Shown piece by piece: positions 37,064-45,076 of a stretch of 64,000 bases of DNA (position 1 is the first letter of the stretch; each line of letters begins with the position of its first letter). Under the pieces are notes generated by a model that was not told the origin of the DNA, ran no database searches, and saw only the letters and a list, made by a program, of their open reading frames with translations. This DNA comes from Shewanella sp. KX20019 (GTDB taxonomy: Bacteria; Pseudomonadota; Gammaproteobacteria; Enterobacterales; Shewanellaceae). Made by a program: the position numbers and the translations under genes. The stretch covers positions 4,526,001 to 4,590,000 of the forward strand of contig NZ_CP068437.1 of the NCBI RefSeq assembly GCF_016757755.1, in the 5' to 3' direction.

Positions 37064-37399
37064 TTATTGTCCCTTAATCTCTGTAATCGCTTTAAACATT
37101 GTCAGTTTACGGCCATCCGCTAACGACACTGTATCCTTGCCAATATGCACAATCTTTACACCTTGCACTCGTTGACCCTGCTTAAAGATTTTATTATTAA
37201 TCACTGCTAAAGAGCCATCTTGTTTAATTAAAACACTGTTCAATGTCAATGACTTATTCACTGACACTGTTGCGGTATTGCTTATACTTGCACCTGCACC
37301 AGGTAACGTTGGATCACGTAAACTAGCGGCACTTAAGTTAAAACAATAACTGCCTGCGACGATTAGCAGTACTAAGCGACTAATTTGTTTTAGCAACAC
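37064..37399 (-). CDS. mshK: MshK, MSHA biogenesis protein
   Basis: A 111-residue periplasmic protein with an N-terminal signal segment, then L-R-D-P-T-L-P-G typical of MshK and related PilP-like proteins that bind the secretin. Start GTG 37399 has AAGGA eight bases ahead and overlaps the mshJ end by 20 bases. It precedes mshL by four bases. Confidence 0.88.
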   Translation of the reverse strand: MLLKQISRLVLLIVAGSYCFNLSAASLRDPTLPGAGASISNTATVSVNKSLTLNSVLIKQDGSLAVINNKIFKQGQRVQGVKIVHIGKDTVSLADGRKLTMFKAITEIKGQ

Positions 37400-38036
37400 T
37401 AATAAAGTCCTTATTTATGCTTAGGGTATACAGCTCTAACGTGATTGCAGCTTTGGGATAGGCATCCACTTTATAATCCATGCTGCGCCAATAGAGTTTA
37501 TTTGGCATGTTCTCAACAGCTTCAACAAAGCGTAATACCGAAAAATAATCGCCAGTAAACTCCAGCCGGATCCCATGGCTATACAAATTCATTTTTCTCT
37601 CTTCACCGACTTCCAATAATGCGGTCGGTGCGATTGAAGTAAAGCCAATCAATTTAATGCCTTTTACATTTGAAAGTAGCCCAGCGAGTAGAGCCGGCAT
37701 ATGATCTGCTGGCACCATATCTACCATTTGAAAAGACAGTTCTTCATCTATTTGATTCGTTTGCTGAATAATATTAGCTAAGCGCTGGCGATACTCGGTG
37801 TCAGGGTCGGTCGCCAAACTTTGCTCATAGAGCGCTATCTGCTGCTGTGAAATATTGTTGTCACTCTTTAAAGAGGAGATCTGCTGGCTTAACTGAGTAT
37901 GCTTGGTTAACAGTGACTCCAATGGCAGATAAAAAAGCAATCCCGCAACGATAAGCACCGCTGCCGCAACTAACACCCTCTCGCGTTGGCTAAGCGGATC
38001 AAACTTATTAGCTACATCATACCAGCGCTGCTTCAT
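37380..38036 (-). CDS. mshJ: MshJ, PilO-like alignment protein
   Basis: A 218-residue bitopic protein: cytoplasmic tail, membrane helix at about 24-42, coiled coil (about 45-95) and a ferredoxin-like C-terminal domain. This is the PilO/GspM layout. It belongs to the inner-membrane alignment complex with the PilN-like and PilM-like proteins encoded just upstream. ATG 38036 overlaps the upstream gene by four bases. Confidence 0.9.
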   Translation of the reverse strand: MKQRWYDVANKFDPLSQRERVLVAAAVLIVAGLLFYLPLESLLTKHTQLSQQISSLKSDNNISQQQIALYEQSLATDPDTEYRQRLANIIQQTNQIDEELSFQMVDMVPADHMPALLAGLLSNVKGIKLIGFTSIAPTALLEVGEERKMNLYSHGIRLEFTGDYFSVLRFVEAVENMPNKLYWRSMDYKVDAYPKAAITLELYTLSINKDFISVAKTN

Positions 38037-38647
38037 TGTTGAGTCTCCACGGCATTGGTGCCCGTTTCGGCATCACTGGTTAATTTAAATGCCAGCGGCT
38101 GGTTTTCACCTAGGCTCATGGTCATTGATGCAAATGCATGACCTTTCAATGTTGTGGTGGTTTTAAGTCTATCAATCCAATTAGGAACACTTTGTGGGCT
38201 AGAGGTGTAGCCTTCGAAGATATAGCGATTCTCGTTAACCTGAATACGCTTCAGCCAAATGCTGCGATCAGCCACGCTGGCTAAATCTGTCATCAACGGC
38301 GAGTAACCAAAACTTGTCAGCGCTTCTTGTTGACTCAATTTACCCATTAACATCTGCTTGAGTTCTAACTGTTGCGCTTTTAATTCAACTTCAGCAACCA
38401 GCGCTGCACTTGGCTGTCTTTTGGCAAGTTCACCTTCGAGCTCAGTTTTCTGTCTATCTAAAGTGGTTTTAGTTTGTTGCAATGCACCTTTTTCAGACTG
38501 CAAGCTCGACACCAATCCATAGGCAACAGCACTGCTCAGTAGCAACACTAAAACCAAGCCTGCAAGTAGTTGGTTCAATCGTAAAAAAGATAAACGTATT
38601 TCAGCTGGAAATAGGGACTCCGAGTAGAGGTTAACTCTTAATTTCAT
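38033..38647 (-). CDS. PilN-like MSHA alignment protein (second MshI-type gene)
   Basis: A 204-residue bitopic protein starting M-K-L-R-V-N-L-Y-S, the conserved PilN cytoplasmic hook (V-N-L-Y/L) that binds the PilM-like partner. A membrane helix follows at about 26-47 and then a coiled coil rich in K/E/Q. Some clusters call this gene mshI2. Four-base overlaps on both sides tie it to mshI and mshJ. Confidence 0.88.
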   Translation of the reverse strand: MKLRVNLYSESLFPAEIRLSFLRLNQLLAGLVLVLLLSSAVAYGLVSSLQSEKGALQQTKTTLDRQKTELEGELAKRQPSAALVAEVELKAQQLELKQMLMGKLSQQEALTSFGYSPLMTDLASVADRSIWLKRIQVNENRYIFEGYTSSPQSVPNWIDRLKTTTTLKGHAFASMTMSLGENQPLAFKLTSDAETGTNAVETQQ

Positions 38648-39525
38648 ATCGTTTCACCTCGCGAAAACTCGGCCAACGCCATCTGAGAGAAAACACCTTC
38701 TACCGACTCAGCTTGGAAAGGCGTCACACTTTGACTGAAGTTTTCACTCACTAACGCAGCTAATTTGTCACGGGCACCCAACATCAGCAAGTCAATTGAG
38801 GCGACGGGGGCCTCACGCAGTTGGCTTTCAAAAAAGTCCATTGAACGCTGGATCTCTAAACTCAAATTGTCAGCATGACCGAAAGCTAGGTCATCAGCGG
38901 CTATGCTATCGAGCTGTAAAAACCCTCTGACTCTGCGCTGCATAAATAGCTCGCCATTCTTTACCACAGCAAGCAAAAGCTCGCCGCCAGCTCGGTGACT
39001 GAGTAACAGCCTTGCTTGGCTATCATTAAACAGATTGGTAATAGCCATCTCTTCAATCGTTACGCCGCACGTTTCAATACCCGCCACTCTTGCGGCTAGT
39101 AGTAAGCTTGTGAGTTGTTTTTTTCCAGCAACAACAACACTGACTTTGTTAGTCGTTTGCTTAGATGATTCGAAGTAATCTAAATGGATGTCGGTTACCG
39201 GTTGGCTAACCAGATCTTTTACCGACCATAACAACGCAGCATTCATCTCTTCTGGTTCGACATTTGGCCTGTCGACCTGCATCACTTGATAAAACTCAGC
39301 AGATAAAACGATCTGAATTTTTGCTGTACCGAGCGATTTTACGATCTGCTCGAAGGCATCAGTCCAATCAAATTTTTTGAATGTGAAAGCGAATGAATTG
39401 GCGGCGAACTTTTCAGTTGCCTCTTGATATACATATATTTTCTCGGCACAAACATATAATCCCAACTCTATTGTTGGAACGGCTTTCCGCCAAAACTGGA
39501 GTTTACTTAACAAGCTACCTTCCAT
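38644..39525 (-). CDS. mshI: MshI, PilM-like cytoplasmic component
   Basis: A 293-residue soluble protein with an actin-like fold similar to PilM/GspL cytoplasmic domains (E-E-M-A-I-T-N-L-F, L-L-S-H-R-A-G-G-E-L-L-L). It is the first gene of the long mshI-to-mshA transcript. ATG 39525. The 213 bases upstream hold the promoter and an FNR-type palindrome described separately. Confidence 0.9.
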   Translation of the reverse strand: MEGSLLSKLQFWRKAVPTIELGLYVCAEKIYVYQEATEKFAANSFAFTFKKFDWTDAFEQIVKSLGTAKIQIVLSAEFYQVMQVDRPNVEPEEMNAALLWSVKDLVSQPVTDIHLDYFESSKQTTNKVSVVVAGKKQLTSLLLAARVAGIETCGVTIEEMAITNLFNDSQARLLLSHRAGGELLLAVVKNGELFMQRRVRGFLQLDSIAADDLAFGHADNLSLEIQRSMDFFESQLREAPVASIDLLMLGARDKLAALVSENFSQSVTPFQAESVEGVFSQMALAEFSRGETI

Positions 39526-39678
39526 TCATCCATGCCTTAAATACTGTCAATTTCTACCGAAAAAATATCACATTGCCGCATTATTGATAACGACTTGTTA
39601 ATTAAATACTAATGGCACACATTCAAGTTATGAACAATAGTCTTCTTATGACATTAGTGTAACCACTAATAGCTGAAT

Positions 39679-39701
39679 ATTATAGAAAAACATCCATTAT
39701 A
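39679..39701 (-). promoter_or_regulatory. Candidate msh promoter: two TATAAT boxes
   Basis: On the minus strand TATAAT occurs at 39701-39696 and again at 39684-39679. Counting 17 bases upstream of the first places its -35 at 39724-39719 (CATCAA), inside the FNR-type palindrome. The boxes lie 154 to 176 bases before the mshI start. The spacing and position are as expected for the main msh promoter, but no start site is known. Confidence 0.55.
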
Positions 39702-39718
39702 CCGTTAGATTATCTGCT

Positions 39719-39732
39719 TTGATGGAAATCAA
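39719..39732. promoter_or_regulatory. FNR/EtrA-type binding site upstream of mshI
   Basis: TTGAT-GGAA-ATCAA is an exact match to the FNR consensus TTGAT-N4-ATCAA, flanked by one further complementary base pair. It is 6 bases past the csrD stop. Its centre is 27 bases upstream of the first -10 centre, so it covers the -35 region. Confidence 0.6.
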
Positions 39733-39738
39733 AACTGT

Positions 39739-41655
39739 TTATGTCTCCTCTACCGGCTCACTAAAGAAACTTCCCTGCCCCGCACTCACCCCTAGGATTT
39801 GTAATGTCTGCCACTCTTCAAAAACTTCAACACCTTCAGCGCAAATCTGTACATCAAGACGATACAGACCAGCAATGAGGCTTCGTACAAAGAGTTGATT
39901 CTCCGCTCGCAAGTGGATTTGATTGACAATAGAGCGATGCAGTTTAATTAGAGATATGGGGTAGCGTTGAAAGTACTCAGTACTAACAACCTGTTGTCCA
40001 ACCCTATCAACACAGATCCCCGCACCCATTTTACTGAGCATGTCGAGTGGCTCATTGAGCACATCTTGATTATTCACTAAGATATCTTCATTTACCTCAA
40101 AGATAATCCGTGGCACTAAATGTCGATACTCCAATAATGTGGTTTTTAACCAGCGTACAAATGCGCGGCTGGTTAATGTATCTAAACTCAGGTTTATACT
40201 GAACTTAAGGCTAGTATCCTTTTGTTTTGGTAACACATCAAACAACACCATCTCGATAACTTGTCTCTCAATTTGAGGAGTGAGGCCGCATTTAATTGCC
40301 ATCGGTAAAAAAAGTGTCGCACGGACCAGATTGCCTTGAGTATCCCGCAGTCGGCAAGATACCTCCTGATGATGCGCATTGAAATCACCATCAACAACTG
40401 GCTGCGAGAATAAGTACACGCGCTTGCTTACCAGCACACTCTCCAAAAAGCTGCGCCAACGCACTGAGCCTTTGGACAAGTCACCATCAACAGCGCCCTT
40501 ATCATACATAAACCAACTACTACCGCCCTGGAATTGAGCAGATCGCAGAGCGAGTTCAGCCTCTTCGACTAACGCATCTTTATCATCACCCACCTTGAAA
40601 TAGGCACCACCTAGATGCAGAAAATCATCTGGCGTGTCGAGCAAACTATCAATCTGGCCCAAACTTGCCCGTAATAGCTTAGCCGCTAATTGGTCCGCTT
40701 CTTTTTGTGAAATTTGTGGCACAACGACCGCGAACTGGTTATAAGATCGGCGCGAAAAAATGCTATTCGCTTTACTCAGCAAAATTTGATTTATGGTGGC
40801 GATGACTTGTGAAAGTGTCTCATTGACCTCCTCTTCACCAATCTCTCGGGTTAACAGGTCTAGATCTTCCATCTCAAACAGATACAACACCCCCGGTGTC
40901 ATCATGCCGCTATTATTACTTAGCGCATCCAATCGATTTTTAAGGAACAGACGGTTACCAACGCCCGTTTCAGCATCAAGAAAAGTGTTGGCACGAATAA
41001 ACTGATCAAATCTTGCGCGCTCTTTATGCGCATCATGCAATTCAAGCAATAACTGCGTTATGGCACGATTTATCATTCTAGGCCTGCCATGCCCCTTCTC
41101 AGCTAAGGCCTTATCACGCTTGCCACTTAAGATGAGGTTGGCTCGTTGTGCCAAATCTTCAATACCATTAAGTTCGTCCGACAACCACCTAAAGCCAAAC
41201 CGAACAAATAGTATTACAGCAATACAGCCGACCAATATAATCAACCATTCATAAGCCCCCATCTCATGCTTATTAAATGGCTGTGGCAACACCAGTTCCA
41301 TGACTAAACCATCGCCAAGCTCACTGCTGTAGCGCACCCCTGCCGACTGCGGATTTTCAGACTGGAACTCAAAAAAGGTAGCCTCATCTTTAGTCAGAAT
41401 AAATGACTGCGCTTGGTATGCGTGCAGCAGTGGCGGCAACCAATTATTAAGCTGCCACTTAGCTTCAGGTGCTACAGATACCGCTAACTGCTGTTGCAAC
41501 ATACTCTCAAGTTCCGACACTTTTTGCTGTTGAAATGCATAGGTCAACTGAAAGAAACTGAACATAGCGGTTAAAAAGCCGATAAAGGCAACTCCAGCTA
41601 ACGACATTAGCCAAAAGCTAGTGAGTTTCTTAGTAAGAATTCGAGTAAGTATCAT
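39739..41655 (-). CDS. csrD: CsrD/MshH, degenerate GGDEF-EAL regulator of CsrB/C RNA decay
   Basis: A 638-residue membrane protein: helices at about 15-37 and 142-162 enclose a periplasmic sensor, followed by a HAMP-like coiled part, a GGDEF domain and an EAL domain. Both are degenerate: the GGDEF position reads R-R-S-Y-N-Q-F and the EAL position lacks E-A-L (F-S-Q-P-V-V). This matches CsrD (MshH), which does not make or cleave c-di-GMP but targets CsrB/CsrC sRNAs to RNase E. It lies upstream of the MSHA genes as mshH does in Vibrio. ATG 41655. Confidence 0.93.
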   Translation of the reverse strand: MILTRILTKKLTSFWLMSLAGVAFIGFLTAMFSFFQLTYAFQQQKVSELESMLQQQLAVSVAPEAKWQLNNWLPPLLHAYQAQSFILTKDEATFFEFQSENPQSAGVRYSSELGDGLVMELVLPQPFNKHEMGAYEWLIILVGCIAVILFVRFGFRWLSDELNGIEDLAQRANLILSGKRDKALAEKGHGRPRMINRAITQLLLELHDAHKERARFDQFIRANTFLDAETGVGNRLFLKNRLDALSNNSGMMTPGVLYLFEMEDLDLLTREIGEEEVNETLSQVIATINQILLSKANSIFSRRSYNQFAVVVPQISQKEADQLAAKLLRASLGQIDSLLDTPDDFLHLGGAYFKVGDDKDALVEEAELALRSAQFQGGSSWFMYDKGAVDGDLSKGSVRWRSFLESVLVSKRVYLFSQPVVDGDFNAHHQEVSCRLRDTQGNLVRATLFLPMAIKCGLTPQIERQVIEMVLFDVLPKQKDTSLKFSINLSLDTLTSRAFVRWLKTTLLEYRHLVPRIIFEVNEDILVNNQDVLNEPLDMLSKMGAGICVDRVGQQVVSTEYFQRYPISLIKLHRSIVNQIHLRAENQLFVRSLIAGLYRLDVQICAEGVEVFEEWQTLQILGVSAGQGSFFSEPVEET

Positions 41656-41768
41656 ATGTCCGCTTCCTGCAGGATCTTATTTTGATTTAGATATCCCGCA
41701 TGTAGCGGCTTATTGAGGATTATTAAACAGCGGATGGTAAAAGGCAAAATAAAAACGATAGAAAGCAA

Positions 41769-41790
41769 AAAAGGGCCCTAAGGCCCTTTC
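41769..41790 (-). terminator. Terminator of the malic enzyme gene
   Basis: AAGGGCC (41771-41777) and GGCCCTT (41782-41788) form a 7-bp stem. On the minus strand it is followed by a run of T. It lies 26 bases after the stop codon. Confidence 0.88.
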
Positions 41791-41814
41791 ATTAATCAGT
41801 GTAACAATACCTGA

Positions 41815-43065
41815 TTACGACTCCATATAACCGACAGGTAGCGTCGTAATATGGGCAACACCTGATTCAATAGCTGCAATCGCTACGGCTTTGGCAACAT
41901 TCGGCAGTAAGCGTGGATCCATTGGTTTTGGAATAACGTACTCAGCACCAAACTCAAGCGAGTGAACATCTGGATAGGCAGCAAGCACTGATGCTGGAAC
42001 AGCTTCTTTTGCTAAGCTTGCAATTGCATGCACTGCGGCAATTTTCATCTCATCATTAATCTTTGATGCACGCACATCTAATGCACCACGGAAAATGAAT
42101 GGAAAACACAATACGTTATTAACTTGGTTTGGATAGTCACTGCGACCCGTTCCCATAATTAAGTCTTTACGTGTTTCATGCGCAATTTCGGGTCTAATCT
42201 CAGGGTCTGGATTTGAACAAGCAAAAATCACTGGCTTTTCAGCCATCAAAGCAACATCTTCAGCGCCTAGGACATCTGGTCCAGACAAGCCTAAGAAAGC
42301 ATCTGCACCTTTAATTACATCTTGTAGCGTGCGCTTATCAGTGTTGTTCGCAAACAACGCCTTATACTCGTTAATGTCTTCGCGACGGGTATGGATAACG
42401 CCTTTTCTATCTAACATGTAGATATTTTCGCGTTGCGCACCACACTTAACGATCATGGTCATACAGGCGATGGCAGCTGCGCCAGCGCCCATACACACAA
42501 ATACAGCCTCTTCAATCGACTTACCTTGGATCTCTAACGCATTGATCATGCCGGCGGCAGTCACAATCGCTGTACCATGCTGGTCATCGTGAAAAACTGG
42601 CACATTGCAGCGCTCAATCAATATTTTTTCGATCTCAAAACACTCTGGCGCTTTAATATCTTCAAGGTTGATACCACCGAATGTATCGGCAATCGCTTCA
42701 ACGGTATTTATAAACTCTTCAGAAGTTCTGTGCTTCACTTCGATATCTGTCGCATCAATATTGGCAAAGTGCTTAAACAAAAGCGCTTTACCTTCCATGA
42801 CAGGCTTAGAGGCCAACGGACCTAGATTACCTAAACCTAAAATGGCGGTACCGTTAGAGATCACAGCAACTGTGTTTCCTTTACCGGTATAGCGATATGC
42901 ATTTTCAGGGTTTGCCGCAATTTCACGAACAGGTTCAGCCACACCGGGGCTATATGCCAGTGCAAGATCCATGCTAGTTTCTGCGGGTTTTGTTAGGCAA
43001 ACTGCTGTTTTACCTGGAACGGGTAATTCATGATAATCGAGGGCTTGTTGACGAAGATCGGCCAT
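41815..43065 (-). CDS. NAD(P)-dependent malic enzyme, short form
   Basis: A 416-residue oxaloacetate-decarboxylating malate dehydrogenase producing pyruvate, CO2 and NAD(P)H. Motifs: A-Y-S-P-G-V-A-E-P, the catalytic Lys region G-K-A-L-L-F-K-H-F, F-H-D-D-Q-H-G-T-A-I-V, and nucleotide-binding G-A-G-A-A-A-I-A. It resembles the N-terminal catalytic part of E. coli MaeB but lacks the phosphotransacetylase-like C-terminal domain. ATG 43065 with AGGA ahead. Monocistronic by context. Cofactor choice (NAD or NADP) is not decided here. Confidence 0.95.
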   Translation of the reverse strand: MADLRQQALDYHELPVPGKTAVCLTKPAETSMDLALAYSPGVAEPVREIAANPENAYRYTGKGNTVAVISNGTAILGLGNLGPLASKPVMEGKALLFKHFANIDATDIEVKHRTSEEFINTVEAIADTFGGINLEDIKAPECFEIEKILIERCNVPVFHDDQHGTAIVTAAGMINALEIQGKSIEEAVFVCMGAGAAAIACMTMIVKCGAQRENIYMLDRKGVIHTRREDINEYKALFANNTDKRTLQDVIKGADAFLGLSGPDVLGAEDVALMAEKPVIFACSNPDPEIRPEIAHETRKDLIMGTGRSDYPNQVNNVLCFPFIFRGALDVRASKINDEMKIAAVHAIASLAKEAVPASVLAAYPDVHSLEFGAEYVIPKPMDPRLLPNVAKAVAIAAIESGVAHITTLPVGYMES

Positions 43066-43260
43066 TTTTCTAATCCTGAGTGCGACTAATAATATCCAAA
43101 GCGAAAGGTCGACAGCTAAACGGTTATTAAGGATTGTTTAGATTAAGGTCAGTATGATGTAAACCTAAACAAAAAAACCTAAGCTGATAGACGCTAAGAT
43201 ACTCGAATATAGGAGCATTTCAAATAAGATCTTTGAAAATTCCGACTTTATCGCTATATA

Positions 43261-43509
43261 TTATTTCAAGTTGTCTTTTTCGACGGTTATCTGTGACAAA
43301 TCAGTGCCATTTACGCACCACTTTCTGTAAGAAAAGTACACGTTACGCCCTACTACTAGCTGGCCTTGGGGCAGACCAAGATTCAAAATATTGCTAAACT
43401 TACTAATATCTTGCTTAGGTATCATCAAAAGCAACTTATTATCGATTAACCGCGCAAAAACCTGACCTTTTCTTTCACATCCACTCACCACCCTTTGATC
43501 TATCGTCAT
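43261..43509 (-). CDS. Small hypothetical protein
   Basis: An 82-residue ORF from ATG 43509, closed upstream by an in-frame stop. It encodes a mixed alpha/beta-looking sequence with a K-L-L-L-M-I-P segment and a Y-F-S-Y-R-K-W-C motif, without signal peptide or membrane helix. I recognise no family. No ribosome site is visible. It lies alone between rpmE and the malic enzyme gene. The composition looks protein-like but the gene is uncertain; it may be a remnant. Confidence 0.4.
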   Translation of the reverse strand: MTIDQRVVSGCERKGQVFARLIDNKLLLMIPKQDISKFSNILNLGLPQGQLVVGRNVYFSYRKWCVNGTDLSQITVEKDNLK

Positions 43510-43789
43510 CGGTTGGCATTATCTGCCGGAGGCCTTTCTGCTGAGTTGACTTGATAATCGATATGACGCCAAAAATTGGTCTTATTTGGCCAAACATCTT
43601 GTCTATTTCCACGAATCATAGCCAAATAAGTCATTTTGATAAACCCTTGCTTTAGCAAAGCGAGTCGCTACTCAATGGCAGGTTATTAACAGAGGGGATG
43701 TCGATAGTAAGAATAAAGGACTGAGGGTTAAACCCTATTGCCGTGTTATTAGTCGAGCAATTAAGAAAGGCCAAGTTCAAGATAGCAAA
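43510..43789. other. Intergenic stretch downstream of rpmE, no gene seen
   Basis: With the adjacent terminator, the gap from 43510 to 43832 is 323 bases. I see no convincing ORF, RNA gene or repeat in it; ORFs crossing it on the minus strand are antisense or out-of-frame shadows of rpmE. Confidence 0.6.
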
Positions 43790-43809
43790 AAGGCGCCATA
43801 AGGCGCCTT
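43790..43809 (-). terminator. Terminator of rpmE
   Basis: AAGGCGCC (43790-43797), loop ATAA, GGCGCCTT (43802-43809); an 8-bp GC-rich stem with A/T runs on both sides, so usable in both directions. It lies 23 bases after the rpmE stop. Confidence 0.92.
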
Positions 43810-43832
43810 TTTTAAATTCATTGCAGAAGTAA

Positions 43833-44045
43833 TTACTTCTTGCCAAGTGCACCAAAGCGCTTGTTGAACTTATCGATACGTCCGCCGGTATCCGTAACTT
43901 TCTGGGTACCAGTGTAGAATGGGTGACATGCACCACAAACGTCTAAATGTAAGTTTTTACCTACAGTAGAGTTAATTTTGATGATGTTACCACAAGTACA
44001 AGTTGCAGTGATTTCTGCATAATCAGGATGAATGCCTGCTTTCAT
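43833..44045 (-). CDS. rpmE: Ribosomal protein bL31 (zinc form)
   Basis: A 70-residue bL31. Zinc ligands are present as C-x-C (T-C-T-C-G-N) and C-x-x-C (V-C-G-A-C-H-P-F), so this is the zinc-binding C+ form. I start at ATG 44045 (M-K-A-G-I-H-P-D-Y), with GAGGT eight bases ahead, not at an in-frame codon 57 bases upstream. bL31 forms part of intersubunit bridge B1b. The 5' leader carries a stable small hairpin (44080-44096). Next to priA (divergent, one gene apart), as in E. coli. Confidence 0.97.
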   Translation of the reverse strand: MKAGIHPDYAEITATCTCGNIIKINSTVGKNLHLDVCGACHPFYTGTQKVTDTGGRIDKFNKRFGALGKK

Positions 44046-44079
44046 TGGAATTACCTCAAGTTTAAGGCCATGTCGCTCT

Positions 44080-44096
44080 TCCAACCCGAAGTCGGA
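44080..44096 (-). promoter_or_regulatory. Leader hairpin of rpmE
   Basis: On the mRNA strand TCCGAC-TTCGG-GTTGGA folds with five Watson-Crick pairs and one G-U pair, about 35 bases before the rpmE start. Autogenous control of rpmE through its leader is known in enterobacteria; whether this hairpin is the target is inference. Confidence 0.4.
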
Positions 44097-44231
44097 CACC
44101 ACATGCAGTTAATAATAGTTTAAGGCGCAGGATGGTACAGCATCTAACCAATAGATTCAATAGATCCGCAGTCTATAATCACTATATATAAACACAGCGG
44201 ACGCACTATTTTAGCCTAAATTGCCATATAT

Positions 44232-44957
44232 CTAGTACATTGAGTCAAATAATTTCTCGGCAGCCCTAGCATCGGCATATTTATCCAGTATCGTTATAGA
44301 GGGACATTTCAATGATGCATCCGACTTTAAGCCATTGATGTTGTTATTTTTAAAAGCCGCTGAATTAGCCTCATAAATGGCAAGTATTGCACCATAAGTG
44401 TTGATGCCCCACACTTTAGACTGACGCACACCAATACGCCAAAGCGTTTCGCTGCCATTAAAATCGATCTTGCAGTTATCTTCGATATTGGCTGCAATAG
44501 TCGTCGTACTAACCGGTAATCCCTCAAGCGCACCACTATTGGCCTTCTCATCCACTTTTACTGGCATTGGAGAGGGTTCAGCATATGCCGTTTTTGGCAA
44601 ATTGTTCACAGCGTTGTCACCGAATAAACTGAGTACAGTCACTTCTCGCCAACGGTTTATTTTATGCTCTTTCACCACCAATACCGCCTCACTATCAACC
44701 ACATCGTCAACGCCCGTGACTAATACCAGAAAGTTATTTAGCGGCGAACTAACAAGGCGCTCTTCTCCTGTCGACTGGCGTAAGAAGTACTGCACTTTAT
44801 TAGGGTTAGTATGGCTTGAAACGATATTCAGTTTCAGTTTGGGATACTCTCCCAGCTCAGATAATCGTTGATTTATGCTGACATGAGATACTTCGGCAGT
44901 AACAGCTGTGCAAAACAGAGCTAACGTCGTTAATGCTAAAATTACTATTCTTTTCAT
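44232..44957 (-). CDS. Periplasmic FimV/LysM-like protein
   Basis: A 241-residue exported protein. A signal peptide (M-K-R-I-V, hydrophobic core, cut after T-A-E or nearby) leads a beta-rich middle and a C-terminal segment (about 168-225) that resembles the FimV LysM-like motif: S-E-T-L-W-R-I-G, then A-I-Y-E-A-N-S-A-A-F and N-N-I-N-G-L-K. FimV proteins organise the cell pole and type IV pili, but this protein is much shorter and has no membrane helix after the signal. Strong AAGGGA before ATG 44957. It is divergent from priA. Function is inference. Confidence 0.65.
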   Translation of the reverse strand: MKRIVILALTTLALFCTAVTAEVSHVSINQRLSELGEYPKLKLNIVSSHTNPNKVQYFLRQSTGEERLVSSPLNNFLVLVTGVDDVVDSEAVLVVKEHKINRWREVTVLSLFGDNAVNNLPKTAYAEPSPMPVKVDEKANSGALEGLPVSTTTIAANIEDNCKIDFNGSETLWRIGVRQSKVWGINTYGAILAIYEANSAAFKNNNINGLKSDASLKCPSITILDKYADARAAEKLFDSMY

Positions 44958-45076
44958 CGTTTCCCTTCCTAGCTCTCAGGCTTAGCAGTTGAATCGCGAT
45001 ATAAGTTAAATCTGACTAGCTCTCCAAGACCCGCCTCGGTACACTACAGGCTTATCTTCTATCGAAATAGAGTTTT

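Noticed and set aside
43652..43936. A 94-codon minus-strand ORF downstream of rpmE
   Set aside because: Overlaps rpmE in another frame and crosses its terminator; no family features.
44046..44102. N-terminal extension of bL31
   Set aside because: All bL31 proteins begin M-K-x-x-I-H-P; the region before holds a leader hairpin and the ribosome site.
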